From contig NZ_WRPK01000010.1 in assembly GCF_009755815.1 (NCBI RefSeq), forward strand, positions 1 to 64,000: a stretch of 64,000 bases of DNA, in the 5' to 3' direction. This DNA is from Flavisphingomonas formosensis (GTDB lineage: Bacteria > Pseudomonadota > Alphaproteobacteria > Sphingomonadales > Sphingomonadaceae). This document shows positions 41,639 through 53,322 of this stretch, in pieces (the stretch's first letter is position 1; every line of letters starts with the position of its first letter). A program made the position numbers and the translations under genes. A model generated the notes under the pieces. It made no database searches, had not been told where the DNA came from, and saw nothing but the letters and a program-made list of their open reading frames with translations.

Positions 41639-42343
41639 TCATGGACACCAATGGATGTCGATCGCCTGCTCCGCCTCTGCCAGCACGCGCCCGATCGGCA
41701 TGGATGAGCTTGCACCCTGCTTGATCGCCTGTTCGAGCACCTTGCGCTTCTCCTTGCCGGTCAGCACCAGCGTGAGCGTACGCGCGGCGACGATCGCGGC
41801 GCGGCTCAGGGTCACACGGGCGACGGGCGCTTCGGTCGGCAACGGGTCGGGCATCACGCCGAGCGCGCGGCGCGTCTTGGGTCCGTTCAGCGCCTCGTCG
41901 AGATCCGGCCCCGGAAAGATGGAGGCGGTGTGGCCGTCTGCACCGATGCCGAGCCAGACCAGATCCGGCGGCCAATGCAGTTCGGAGAGCCGCGCATCGG
42001 CAGCCTTGCCCGCGGCCTTGTAATCCGCTGCCGCCTCGCTGACGATCGGGAAGACACGGGCGCCGAGCGGGAGGAAGGCCTTGGCGATCTGCGCGATGTT
42101 GCTCAGCGGATCCTTTACGCCGACGAGACGATCGTCGGTCGGGATGATCGTCACCCGCTTCCAGTCGAGCTTGGCCTTGGCGAGCTTTGCGAACACCGGC
42201 CCGGGCGTCTTGCCGCCCGGCAGCGCGATCAGCGCCTGTCCGCGCGCATCGAGCGCGCTTTCGATGATGAAGCCGACATCGCCGGCCACAGCCTCGGCCA
42301 GTTCGTCCTCATCCTCATAATCCCACCATTCGGCTTCAATCAT
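41639..42343 (-). CDS. pgl: 6-phosphogluconolactonase
   Basis: A 234-residue DevB-type lactonase that hydrolyses 6-phosphogluconolactone to 6-phosphogluconate. It has ALIALPGGKTPGPVFAKLA near residue 38, IIPTDDRLVG and LVWLGIGADGHTASIFPG near residue 133, the sugar-phosphate-binding and active-site signatures. It overlaps zwf by 8 nt. In many sphingomonads the operon continues with edd and glk for the Entner-Doudoroff route; here it ends in a hairpin. Confidence 0.94.
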   Translation of the reverse strand: MIEAEWWDYEDEDELAEAVAGDVGFIIESALDARGQALIALPGGKTPGPVFAKLAKAKLDWKRVTIIPTDDRLVGVKDPLSNIAQIAKAFLPLGARVFPIVSEAAADYKAAGKAADARLSELHWPPDLVWLGIGADGHTASIFPGPDLDEALNGPKTRRALGVMPDPLPTEAPVARVTLSRAAIVAARTLTLVLTGKEKRKVLEQAIKQGASSSMPIGRVLAEAEQAIDIHWCP

Positions 42344-43793
42344 TCCAGCTCACTCCGTCGCGTTCGGTGAGCGCGATAGCGGCGGACGGCCCCCATGTCC
42401 CGGCTTGATATGTGCGCGGCGTCATCATGTTGGTGCTCCATCCGTCGCGAATCGCGTCGATCCACTCCCATTGCGCCTCCACCTCGTCGCGACGCACGAA
42501 CAAGGTGGGATCGCCTTCGATCAAGTCGAGCAGCAGCCGCTCGTAGGCGATACGGCGGCGCGCGCCCGAAAAGGCATTTACGAGGCTGAGGTCCAGCGGC
42601 ACCTCGCGCAGTCGCACGCCATCTCGGTCGAGACCGGGTTCCTTCGCCATGACCATCAGACGGATACCCTCCTCCGGCTGCAAACGAATGATCAGGCGAT
42701 TGGGGTGCAACACCGCGCCGCGCTCCGCGAAGATCGAATGCGGCACGCCCTTGAACTGGATCAATATCTCCGAATGACGGACGGGCAGACGCTTGCCGGT
42801 GCGCATGTAGAAGGGCACGCCCTTCCAGCGCCAATTGTCGACATGCGCCTTCAGCGCGACGAAGGTTTCGGTATCGCTCGGCTTGCCGAGCTCCTCGGCA
42901 TAGCCGGGGACCGGTGCCCCCGCGGCGGCCCCTGCAGAATATTGGCCGATCACGCTGTGCGTGGCGGCCGTGCTGCGATCGATGCGGCGCAAGGAACGCA
43001 GCACCTTCACCTTCTCGTCGCGCACCGCCGTCGCATCGAAACGGGACGGCGGTTCCATCGCCACCAGCGCGAGGAGTTGCAGCATATGATTCTGCACCAT
43101 GTCGCGCAGCGCGCCGACGCCGTCGTAAAAGCCCACCCGCCCTTCGAGGCCGACCGTCTCGGCGACGGTGATCTGGACATGATCGACGCCGCCGGCATTC
43201 CAGCGCGGCTCGAACAGGCTGTTGCCGAATCGCAGCGCGAGCAGGTTCTGCACGGTCTCCTTGCCGAGATAATGATCGATCCGGAAGGTTCGCTCCTCCG
43301 GAAAGGCAGAAGCGACCGCGTCGTTGATTGCCCGGCTGGAGCCGAGATCGTGGCCGAGCGGCTTTTCGAGGCCGATACGCGCATTCTCACCCGCCAGGCC
43401 CGCGCCGTGCAGCCCGGCAATGGTCGGTTCGAACAGCGATGGCGCGGTCGACAGGAAAATGGCGAGGCCGCCCGACTGCGCGCACGGCCCCACCGCCTCG
43501 GCGAGTGCCGCGAAGCCCGACGGATCGGAAGCATCGACGGGCACGAAGCGAAGGCGCGCGAGGAAGGGCTCCAGCGCGGCGTCCGGCCGTGCTGCCTGGA
43601 AGGGCTCCAGCGCAGTCCGCGCCAGGGCCTGGAACTCCTGATCGGTCAGGTGCGAGCGGGAGGTGCCGTAGATGACGAGATGCTTCGGCAGCAGTCCATC
43701 GGCGTCGAGATGGAAGAGCGAGGGCAGCAGCATCCGGCGGGAGAGATCGCCGGTTGCGCCGAAGAGCAGGACGGTTTCGCACGATGGCGTCAT
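42336..43793 (-). CDS. zwf: Glucose-6-phosphate 1-dehydrogenase
   Basis: A 485-residue enzyme oxidising glucose 6-phosphate to 6-phosphogluconolactone with NAD(P)+. Visible are the Rossmann motif LLFGATGDLSRRMLLPSL, the active-site signature RIDHYLGKETVQNLLALRF near residue 170 and MRTGKRLPVRHSEI. I use ATG 43793, which begins the family-typical N-terminus; ATG 43808 would add five residues. It is upstream of pgl and divided from the LacI regulator by 79 nt. Confidence 0.95.
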   Translation of the reverse strand: MTPSCETVLLFGATGDLSRRMLLPSLFHLDADGLLPKHLVIYGTSRSHLTDQEFQALARTALEPFQAARPDAALEPFLARLRFVPVDASDPSGFAALAEAVGPCAQSGGLAIFLSTAPSLFEPTIAGLHGAGLAGENARIGLEKPLGHDLGSSRAINDAVASAFPEERTFRIDHYLGKETVQNLLALRFGNSLFEPRWNAGGVDHVQITVAETVGLEGRVGFYDGVGALRDMVQNHMLQLLALVAMEPPSRFDATAVRDEKVKVLRSLRRIDRSTAATHSVIGQYSAGAAAGAPVPGYAEELGKPSDTETFVALKAHVDNWRWKGVPFYMRTGKRLPVRHSEILIQFKGVPHSIFAERGAVLHPNRLIIRLQPEEGIRLMVMAKEPGLDRDGVRLREVPLDLSLVNAFSGARRRIAYERLLLDLIEGDPTLFVRRDEVEAQWEWIDAIRDGWSTNMMTPRTYQAGTWGPSAAIALTERDGVSWND

Positions 43794-43872
43794 TCGCGGA
43801 TACCTCATTGCCAGGGACGATGACGCCAACATGTTACGGCAACTCAACTACGCGCGCATGAAAAAGTGCCGG

Positions 43873-44907
43873 TCAGCCCGGCGGTGCCGTCGAGCCGCGC
43901 ACGACCAGGCGATAGGGCATGGTGATGCGCCCGCCCTCCTTCTTGTCATCGAGCAGCGCAAGCAGCGCGGCCGTCGCCGCCCGCGCCATATCCACGGTCG
44001 GCTGGCTGATCGTGGTCAGCCGCGGCCAGACGATGGAGGCGATCGGCGTGTCGTCGAAACCCGCGAGGGAGAGCTTGTCGGGAACCTTCAATCCCATCTC
44101 GTTGGCAGCGAAGAGCGCGCCAGCAGCCATATCGTCGTTGCAGGCGAAGATCGCGCTGGGGCGCGTCCGGCTGGCGAGCAGGCGCCGCGCCGCCATGATG
44201 CCCGAATCGAAGGTGTAGAGCCCCTCCTCCACCAGCATGGGATCGATATCAAGCCCGGCGCGGCGCATCGCCTTGCGATAGCCGATCAGGCGCGCGGTGC
44301 CGGACGGATGGGAAGGATCGCCCCGGATGATCGCGATACGGCGATGGCCGAGGCCGATCAGATATTCGGTGATGTCCTGGGCGGCGGCAACATCGTCCAT
44401 GCGCACTTCCGGCGTCAGCCAGGTGGCCGATGCCGGAGCGATCCGCACGAAGGGAAAGCCAGCGGCGGTGAGTTCCGCGATCGTCGTCGGATCGTCGCCG
44501 AGCGGCGGCGACAGGATCAGGCCGTCGAGGCCCGAGCTGCGCGCCATGGCCAGCACCTTGCCGGACATGGTGCTCGCCGATTCGAAGGGCAGGACCAGCA
44601 GGCGATAAGGCTCGCCGCGCAGGCGATCGAGCACCCCGGCATTCAGATCGGCGACGTAATAGGGGCTGGGATTGCCGTGCACCATGCCGATCAGGAAAGA
44701 ACGCTTGCCCGCCAGCCCGCGCGCGGCGACGTTGGGATGGTAATCGATCTCCTGTGCGGCAGCGATCACCTTGTCGCGCGTTTCCTCCCGGACATTGGGT
44801 TCGGCATTGAAGACGCGCGAGACGGTCTTGATCGAGACGCCTGCCCGGGCGGCGACGTCGAGGATGGTGGCGCGCACGCCTCTGCCGATCTTGCCTGTCA
44901 CGTCCAC
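43873..44907 (-). CDS. LacI-family transcriptional regulator
   Basis: A 344-residue LacI regulator. The helix-turn-helix and hinge are in residues 12-60 (ATILDVAARAGVSIKTVSRV, then NVAARGLAG), followed by a sugar-binding domain ending in FDDTPIASIVWPRLTTI. It starts at GTG 44907; no ATG precedes the DNA-binding domain. It lies directly upstream of zwf on the same strand and could regulate zwf-pgl in response to a sugar, but no operator is evident. Confidence 0.9.
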   Translation of the reverse strand: MDVTGKIGRGVRATILDVAARAGVSIKTVSRVFNAEPNVREETRDKVIAAAQEIDYHPNVAARGLAGKRSFLIGMVHGNPSPYYVADLNAGVLDRLRGEPYRLLVLPFESASTMSGKVLAMARSSGLDGLILSPPLGDDPTTIAELTAAGFPFVRIAPASATWLTPEVRMDDVAAAQDITEYLIGLGHRRIAIIRGDPSHPSGTARLIGYRKAMRRAGLDIDPMLVEEGLYTFDSGIMAARRLLASRTRPSAIFACNDDMAAGALFAANEMGLKVPDKLSLAGFDDTPIASIVWPRLTTISQPTVDMARAATAALLALLDDKKEGGRITMPYRLVVRGSTAPPG

Positions 44908-45033
44908 GATCGAAGCGCGCTTTCTCCGTGAAGATCAAGATTTTCCGCAAGGGCCGGAGCATCTCCACTCCTGTCACCCTCTTCACGCCAACCATTGCGA
45001 GGCGTAACGAGATCGCACCATCGGGGAGGAAAT

Positions 45034-45666
45034 ATGACGCGCGGTTATCGTCTGGCATCCGGGCTGCTCGGCTGGTTCGCGGTCGTGGCGCAGCTGGTGC
45101 TGATGCTCTCCGGCAAGCCGGCGGACGAGCTTGCCGCCACGGTAATCCGTTTCTTCAGCTTCTTCACGATCCTGAGCAACATCCTGGTCGCTACCTGCCA
45201 GACGGCGAGCGCCCTCGCGCCGGATGGACCGATCGGACGCTTCTGCCTGCGTGCGGACGTACGCGGCGCGGCCGCGGTCTATATCGCGGTGGTGATGGGC
45301 ATTTATATCGCCCTGCTGAACGGATTGATCCCGTTGAGCCCCGCTGGATGGGTGATCGACCGCATCCTGCACTATATCGTGCCGCCGCTGTTCCTGCTCG
45401 ACTGGGTGGCGCTCACGCCCCACGGCTCGCTGCGCTGGACGGATGCGCCGCGCTGGGTGGTCCCTCCGCTCGCCTATGCGGCATGGACCTTCGGCCACGG
45501 CGCGGTGACCGGTTTCTATCCCTATCCGTTCGTCGACGTGACGAAACTCGGCGCCGGACAGGTGACGATCAACAGCTGCGCGGTGGCGCTGCTGTTCCTG
45601 CTGCTCGGCCTGGCGCTGGTCGCAATCGACCGCCTGCTTTCCCGCACGCGCCGCGTTTTCGGCTGA
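45034..45666 (+). CDS. Pr6Pr-like integral membrane protein
   Basis: A 210-residue protein with about six transmembrane helices. It resembles Pr6Pr/FAR-17a-like membrane proteins, with FFSFFTILSNILVATCQT near residue 45 and ILHYIVPPLFLLDWVALTP near residue 110. FAR-17a/AIG1 members are lipid-ester hydrolases whose catalytic residues lie in such helices; whether this bacterial branch is active is unknown. ATG 45034 follows GGGGAGG. It is convergent with secA. Confidence 0.82.
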   Translation: MTRGYRLASGLLGWFAVVAQLVLMLSGKPADELAATVIRFFSFFTILSNILVATCQTASALAPDGPIGRFCLRADVRGAAAVYIAVVMGIYIALLNGLIPLSPAGWVIDRILHYIVPPLFLLDWVALTPHGSLRWTDAPRWVVPPLAYAAWTFGHGAVTGFYPYPFVDVTKLGAGQVTINSCAVALLFLLLGLALVAIDRLLSRTRRVFG

Positions 45667-45681
45667 ACCGTCGACGCGCTC

Positions 45682-48423
<2,742 letters not shown>

Positions 48424-48660
48424 GAGCGTTCCCTGGAAAATCTGTGGATGCGGCAACAAGACCGCCTCCGGTCGGGGCGAAATAGGTGGCGCAGGGGGTT
48501 ACGTCAATTCGCGCGAATGCAAGACCGTATCGAAGCTGCCCCGACCGCGCCCCCGCTTCAATTTCCCCCTGGCACGAAAAGCGCTTGCGATCGGCCAGCA
48601 AAGCGCCCCTTGGTGCGCAGATCCTGGGTGATCGAGGCACGCGTGCGACAAGCGGACGGC

Positions 48661-50199
48661 ATGACTATCGGTGCGGCACATGCAGCCCCCGCCACGACAC
48701 GAAGCGGCCGAACCAGGCCTCTGCTCGTCATGCTGCTGGCGACGACGCTCCTGCTGCTGCTCGGCGTCTTCACAAGTCCCAACAACCATGACGAGAGCCA
48801 ATATGTCGCGGGCGCGGCGCTGGCCCGCACCGGCCTGATCTATCGGGATTTCGCATCGCTTCAGCCGCCGTTGCAAAGCTGGGTCTATGCGCCGCTCGCC
48901 AGCCTGTTTCCCGGCTGGACGCTGCTCGCCATGCGCCTCGCAACCGCCCTGTTCAGCCTCGCGGCGGCGGCGGCGACCTATGGCGCGCAGCGAACGATCG
49001 GCATAGACCGACGCGCGGCCAGCCTCGCCACGCTGGCCATGGCCTGCACCGCTACCTTCCTCTTCACCGGATCGGTGGTCCGCAACGACGCGCTTCCCGC
49101 CGCGCTGGCAGCCGGCGCCACGGCTGCTGCACTGCATGGGGCGTTGCGGCAGAGGCTCCGGGCGATGGCGCTCGCCGGGCTGCTGCTCGGCGCGGCGACC
49201 AGCGCCAAGCTTTCCTATGCGCCGATGCTGGCGTGCGCCGGCGTCGCTCCGCTGCTCTACGGCCGATGGCGGGGGCTGTGTGCCGTGCTGGCCTTCGCCG
49301 TCGGCGCCGCGATCGGGCTGCTGCCGATGCTGCTTGCGGCGCTGCCCGCGCCGCAGGCCTTCCTCTACGGTGTATTCACCTATGCGCGAACCGCGCCGTT
49401 CGAATGGTATGTCGCGAGCGGGCGCGGCGGGGAATTGGGCATCGGCGTGAAAATTCTGTTCCTGCTGCTCAACATGCTGCAGGGTCCGGCGCTGCTCGCT
49501 GCGATCCTCAGCGCCCGCACCCTGATCGGCAGGCGGCATCGGCTCCGTCCCCAACATGTCATGCTCGCCGCGCTCCTCGCCGGAGGCGCGCTCGGCGCGG
49601 TTCTGCCGACGCCGACCCAGATCCAGTATCTGCTGCCGATGCTGCCGCCGCTGTTCGTCGCCTTCGGCCTCGCCATCGCTCGCGGCGCGCTGGCGTCGCG
49701 GGGTGCAGCCGCGCTCGCCATCCTGTTCGCGCTGGCCGGGATCGCGCCGAGCATCGCCGATGCGGCGAAGATCGCCCGCAAGGGACGCACCGTGCTCGCC
49801 ATCGAGCGGCAGGCGCATGCGATCGGTGCCTTTCTGGCGCAAAGCGGTGCCGAAGGCGTCATCGCCAGCGTGGCGCCGGAACGGGTGATCGACAGCGGCT
49901 ATCCGATCGATCCGCGCTTCGCCGCCGGCCCCTTCCTGTTCCGTAACGGCGGCCTGATGCCTCCGGCGCTGGTTCGCGCGCTCAAGGCGGTCACGCCGCA
50001 AACGCTGGAGGAATCATTCGGGCAGGCGCCACCCGCCGCGATCCTCGTCGGATATGAAAAACTCGCTCGCAACGGCGGCCCGCCGGCCGATGCGCCTCTG
50101 GAGGCCTATGCGGTCCGCCATGACTTCCAGCGCGCCGATCTCACGGACGGACTCGGGCGGCTCTATGTCCGTCCGGTCGCGGGGCCGAAAGGCCGTTGA
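48661..50199 (+). CDS. GT39/ArnT-like membrane glycosyltransferase
   Basis: A 512-residue protein with about 11-12 transmembrane helices. The first periplasmic loop holds the acidic pair D44-E45 (NNHDESQYVAGAAL), the position of the catalytic Asp in GT39/ArnT/PMT-type GT-C enzymes. The soluble C-terminal part is short. It probably transfers a lipid-linked sugar to an envelope acceptor. A much longer open frame runs upstream antisense to secA and is not real. It is divergent from secA; 48424-48660 shows no clear promoter. Confidence 0.78.
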   Translation: MTIGAAHAAPATTRSGRTRPLLVMLLATTLLLLLGVFTSPNNHDESQYVAGAALARTGLIYRDFASLQPPLQSWVYAPLASLFPGWTLLAMRLATALFSLAAAAATYGAQRTIGIDRRAASLATLAMACTATFLFTGSVVRNDALPAALAAGATAAALHGALRQRLRAMALAGLLLGAATSAKLSYAPMLACAGVAPLLYGRWRGLCAVLAFAVGAAIGLLPMLLAALPAPQAFLYGVFTYARTAPFEWYVASGRGGELGIGVKILFLLLNMLQGPALLAAILSARTLIGRRHRLRPQHVMLAALLAGGALGAVLPTPTQIQYLLPMLPPLFVAFGLAIARGALASRGAAALAILFALAGIAPSIADAAKIARKGRTVLAIERQAHAIGAFLAQSGAEGVIASVAPERVIDSGYPIDPRFAAGPFLFRNGGLMPPALVRALKAVTPQTLEESFGQAPPAAILVGYEKLARNGGPPADAPLEAYAVRHDFQRADLTDGLGRLYVRPVAGPKGR

Positions 50200-50248
50200 T
50201 CTGGCGGCGGCTTGTCGATAGCGGACCCCCGTCCCGCGGAGTCCGCCC

Positions 50249-51472
50249 ATGTCCTCGATCTCGCCTCTCGCCTCCCCCTTCCCCGCCCTGCCCAAGATCG
50301 GCGGCGCGACCGTCCATGTAGCGCGCGCGCGCTACAAGAATTGGGATCGCTGCGATCTGACCTTCGTCGCGCTCGCGGAAGGCACCGCGGTGGCGGGCGT
50401 GACGACGAGGAGCAAATGCCCCTCGCCCGAGGTGGAATGGTGCCGCTCGGCGCTGCCGCTCGGCCGTGCACGTGCGCTCGTGGTCAATGCCGGCAATTCC
50501 AACGCCTTCACCGGCAATCGCGGCCGCGCCGCGGTCGAGGCGATCACGGCACGGGTGGCGGGTGCGATCGGCTGCCAACCCTCGGACGTGTTCGTCGCCT
50601 CGACGGGCGTGATCGGCGTGCCGCTGCCGATCGACAAGGCCGAGGCGGGCATCGATGCGGCGCTAGCCGCTCCGGAAGCCTCCTGGGAGGACGCCGCCTC
50701 GGCGATCGCCACGACCGACACCTTCCCCAAGGGGGCGGTGACGCGCGCCGTGATCGGCGGGAAGACGGTGAGCCTGGCCGGCATCATCAAGGGATCGGGC
50801 ATGATCGCGCCCGACATGGCAACGATGCTCGGCTTCATCTTCACCGATGCCGCCGTCGATCCCGCCTTCCTCCAGACGATGCTCGACAATGCGAACCGGG
50901 CCAGCTTCTCCTGCATCACCGTGGACGGCGACACCTCCACCTCCGACACGGTACTGGCCTTTGCCACCGGCGCGGCCGGCAACGCACCGCTCGCCGCCTT
51001 CGAAGACGAAGGCGCGGATGCCTTCCAAGCCGCGTTGTCGGACCTGTGCATGCAGCTCGCCCATCTCGTCGTGCGGGACGGCGAAGGCGCAAGCAAGTTC
51101 ATCGCGATCGACGTCGAAGGCGCGGAATCGGACGAGAGCGCGCGGATCATCGGCCTTTCCATCGCCAATTCGCCGCTGGTAAAGACCGCGATCGCGGGCG
51201 AGGACGCCAATTGGGGCCGGGTCGTCATGGCGGTGGGCAAGGCAGGCGAACCGGCGGAGCGCGACCGGCTGGCGATCCGCTTCGGCGAGACCCAGGTCGC
51301 CCGCGGCGGCCTTGCCGTGGAAGGCTATGACGAAGCGCCTGTCGCCGCCCACCTGAAGGGCCAGGACATCGAGATCGGCGTCGATCTCGGCATCGGGGAA
51401 GGCCGCGCCACGGTTTGGACCTGCGATCTCACCCACGGCTATATCTCGATCAACGCCGACTATCGGAGCTGA
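50249..51472 (+). CDS. argJ: Bifunctional glutamate N-acetyltransferase/ornithine acetyltransferase
   Basis: A 407-residue ArgJ, which transfers the acetyl group from N-acetylornithine to glutamate in the cyclic arginine pathway. The autoproteolytic site is SGMIAPDMATMLGF with Thr192 as nucleophile, splitting the protein into alpha and beta chains. NAGNSNAFTGNRG near residue 80 is also typical. It is followed 5 nt later by a GST gene and a phosphatase-family gene on the same strand. Confidence 0.95.
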   Translation: MSSISPLASPFPALPKIGGATVHVARARYKNWDRCDLTFVALAEGTAVAGVTTRSKCPSPEVEWCRSALPLGRARALVVNAGNSNAFTGNRGRAAVEAITARVAGAIGCQPSDVFVASTGVIGVPLPIDKAEAGIDAALAAPEASWEDAASAIATTDTFPKGAVTRAVIGGKTVSLAGIIKGSGMIAPDMATMLGFIFTDAAVDPAFLQTMLDNANRASFSCITVDGDTSTSDTVLAFATGAAGNAPLAAFEDEGADAFQAALSDLCMQLAHLVVRDGEGASKFIAIDVEGAESDESARIIGLSIANSPLVKTAIAGEDANWGRVVMAVGKAGEPAERDRLAIRFGETQVARGGLAVEGYDEAPVAAHLKGQDIEIGVDLGIGEGRATVWTCDLTHGYISINADYRS

Positions 51473-51477
51473 CGCCC

Positions 51478-52086
51478 ATGCTCACCATCTGGGGACGACC
51501 GAATTCGCACAATGTGAAGAAGGTCGTCTGGCTCGCCGAAGAAATCGGCCTCGCCTATGTGCGGCACGATACCGCCGGCAAGTTCGGTTTTCCCGAAAAC
51601 TATCGGGAGATGAACCCTAACATGCTGGTACCGACGATCGAGGACGACGGCCTCGTGCTGTGGGAGTCCAACGCGATCCTGCGCTATCTCGCGGGCCGCT
51701 ACGCACCCCAGCTCTGGCCGGACAATCCCGCCGTCCGCGCGATCGGCGACAAATGGATGGACTGGCAGTTCAGCTATGCCACCGCCCAGTTCGACGCCTT
51801 CGTCAATCTCGTCCGCCGCCCGGCCGAACAACGCGATCTCGATGCGGTGGCGCGATCCGCCGCGGCGAGCGCGGAGCGCATGGCAATCGTCGAAGAGGCG
51901 CTGGCCCGTCATCCCTGGCTGTCGGGCGATGCCTTCGGCATCGGCGACATACCGATGGGCGTCTACGTCCACAGCTGGTTCTCGCTCGACATACCGAAAC
52001 CCGAGCTGCCGCGGGTCGCGGATTGGTATGCCCGTCTGGCCGAGCGCCCCGGCTATGCCCGTCACGTCAAGATCGCGCTGAGCTGA
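51478..52086 (+). CDS. Glutathione S-transferase-like protein
   Basis: A 202-residue two-domain GST. The thioredoxin-like N-domain has the catalytic-loop Ser/Asn in RPNSHNVKKVVW and the glutathione-binding WESNAILRYLA near residue 62. The C-domain is all-helical with GIGDIPMGVYVHSW. ATG 51478 lies 5 nt after argJ, and its stop overlaps the next start (TGATG). Confidence 0.9.
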   Translation: MLTIWGRPNSHNVKKVVWLAEEIGLAYVRHDTAGKFGFPENYREMNPNMLVPTIEDDGLVLWESNAILRYLAGRYAPQLWPDNPAVRAIGDKWMDWQFSYATAQFDAFVNLVRRPAEQRDLDAVARSAAASAERMAIVEEALARHPWLSGDAFGIGDIPMGVYVHSWFSLDIPKPELPRVADWYARLAERPGYARHVKIALS

Positions 52087-52877
52087 TGCACGGCCTCTGC
52101 GACGACGTCGCCGCGCTGATGCGCGAGGTGGGTACGCGGATCATGATGCCGCGCTTCCGCCAGCTTCGCGCCGAGGATATCGCCGAGAAGACGCCGGGCG
52201 ATCCGGTGACGATCGTCGACCGGGAATCGGAGGCCTTCCTCACGGAAAAGCTCGCGGCGCTGATGCGCGAGGCACGGGTGGTCGGCGAAGAGGCGACGGC
52301 GGCGGACCCGACCCTGCTCGACGGTCTCGGCGAAGGAACGGCCTGGATCATCGATCCGCTGGACGGCACGAAGAACTTCTCGGAGGGCCATCCCCCCTTC
52401 GCGATCATGATCGCGCTGGTCAGCGATGGTGAGCGGGAAGCGAGCTGGATCCTGGATCCGGTAAGCGGCAGGCTCTGCCACGCCGCGCGCGGGGGCGCCT
52501 TTATCGATGGAGAACGGGTGTGGGCGAGGCCCAGCGGCAATTCCCTGCCGCTCGCCGCCGCCGCCGTCTATTTCATGACGGAAGCACGGCGCGCCGACAT
52601 CGTCGAACGCGCCAGGGGTGCGCTCGCGCTGGTCGATATCCCGCGCTGCGCCGGCGAACAATATCCGCGCATCGTCCTCGGCCGGAACGACATCGCCCTG
52701 TTCGAGCGAACCCTGCCCTGGGACCACGCGCCCGGTGCGCTGTTCCTGGAGGAAGCCGGCGGGCGGATCGCCCGGCCGGACGGCAGCCCCTATCGCGTCG
52801 GCGTGCCGGGAACCGGAATGATCGGCGCCGCCTCGCCCGCTTTGTGGGACGAGGCGGCACGGATATTGTTCGGCTAG
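52086..52877 (+). CDS. Inositol monophosphatase-family phosphatase
   Basis: A 263-residue Mg-dependent phosphatase. Metal-site motifs are GEEAT near residue 70, WIIDPLDGTKNFSEGHPPF near residue 90, and PWDHAPGALFLEEAGG near residue 213. Family members act on inositol phosphates, 3'-phosphoadenosine phosphates or histidinol phosphate (HisN). The linkage to argJ makes an amino-acid-related role such as histidinol phosphatase worth considering, but the sequence alone does not decide. Its start overlaps the GST stop by 1 nt. Confidence 0.88.
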   Translation: MHGLCDDVAALMREVGTRIMMPRFRQLRAEDIAEKTPGDPVTIVDRESEAFLTEKLAALMREARVVGEEATAADPTLLDGLGEGTAWIIDPLDGTKNFSEGHPPFAIMIALVSDGEREASWILDPVSGRLCHAARGGAFIDGERVWARPSGNSLPLAAAAVYFMTEARRADIVERARGALALVDIPRCAGEQYPRIVLGRNDIALFERTLPWDHAPGALFLEEAGGRIARPDGSPYRVGVPGTGMIGAASPALWDEAARILFG

Positions 52878-52891
52878 ATTCTACGCGCCAG

Positions 52892-52907
52892 CCCGGCGTC
52901 CGCCGGG
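52892..52907. terminator. Hairpin between convergent phosphatase and trxA genes
   Basis: CCCGGC-GTCC-GCCGGG is a perfect 6-bp stem between two convergent genes, 14 nt from each stop. It lacks a T-run. Its position suggests a shared transcript end. Confidence 0.4.
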
Positions 52908-52921
52908 AGGACGCGGCGCAA

Positions 52922-53242
52922 TCAGAGCGACGATTCGAGCCATCCCTTGAGCTGGCTCTTCGGCGCCGCGCCCACCTTGGTGGCGGCCGGCGCGCCGTCC
53001 TTGAAGAGGATCATCGTCGGGATGCCGCGGACGCCATATTTGCTGGGCGCGTCCGGATTCTCGTCGATATTGAGCTTGGCGATCGTCACCTTCTCGCCGA
53101 GCTCCTCCGAGATCTCCTCCAGCGCCGGGCCGATCATCCGGCAGGGGCCGCACCATTCCGCCCAGAAATCGACGAGCACGGGGCCCTCGGCCGAGATGAC
53201 GTCGCTATGGAAGCTGCTGTCGGTGATCTTCTTGGTTGCCAT
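52922..53242 (-). CDS. trxA: Thioredoxin
   Basis: A 106-residue thioredoxin with active site [11 protein letters not shown] (C31, C34), the cis-proline loop GIPTMILF and [14 protein letters not shown]. It reduces cytoplasmic protein disulphides. The start ATG 53242 gives standard length; 19 upstream in-frame codons are rejected. It lies 80 nt downstream of addA on the same strand, an arrangement common in this order. Confidence 0.96.
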   Translation of the reverse strand: MATKKITDSSFHSDVISAEGPVLVDFWAEWCGPCRMIGPALEEISEELGEKVTIAKLNIDENPDAPSKYGVRGIPTMILFKDGAPAATKVGAAPKSQLKGWLESSL

Positions 53243-53322
53243 GACGAACTCCTCGAAATGCGTGCAACGGATGTAGGCGAGCACATGCCGCTTCTTCAAC
53301 GCCCGAGCGAGAGATTTTGCTG

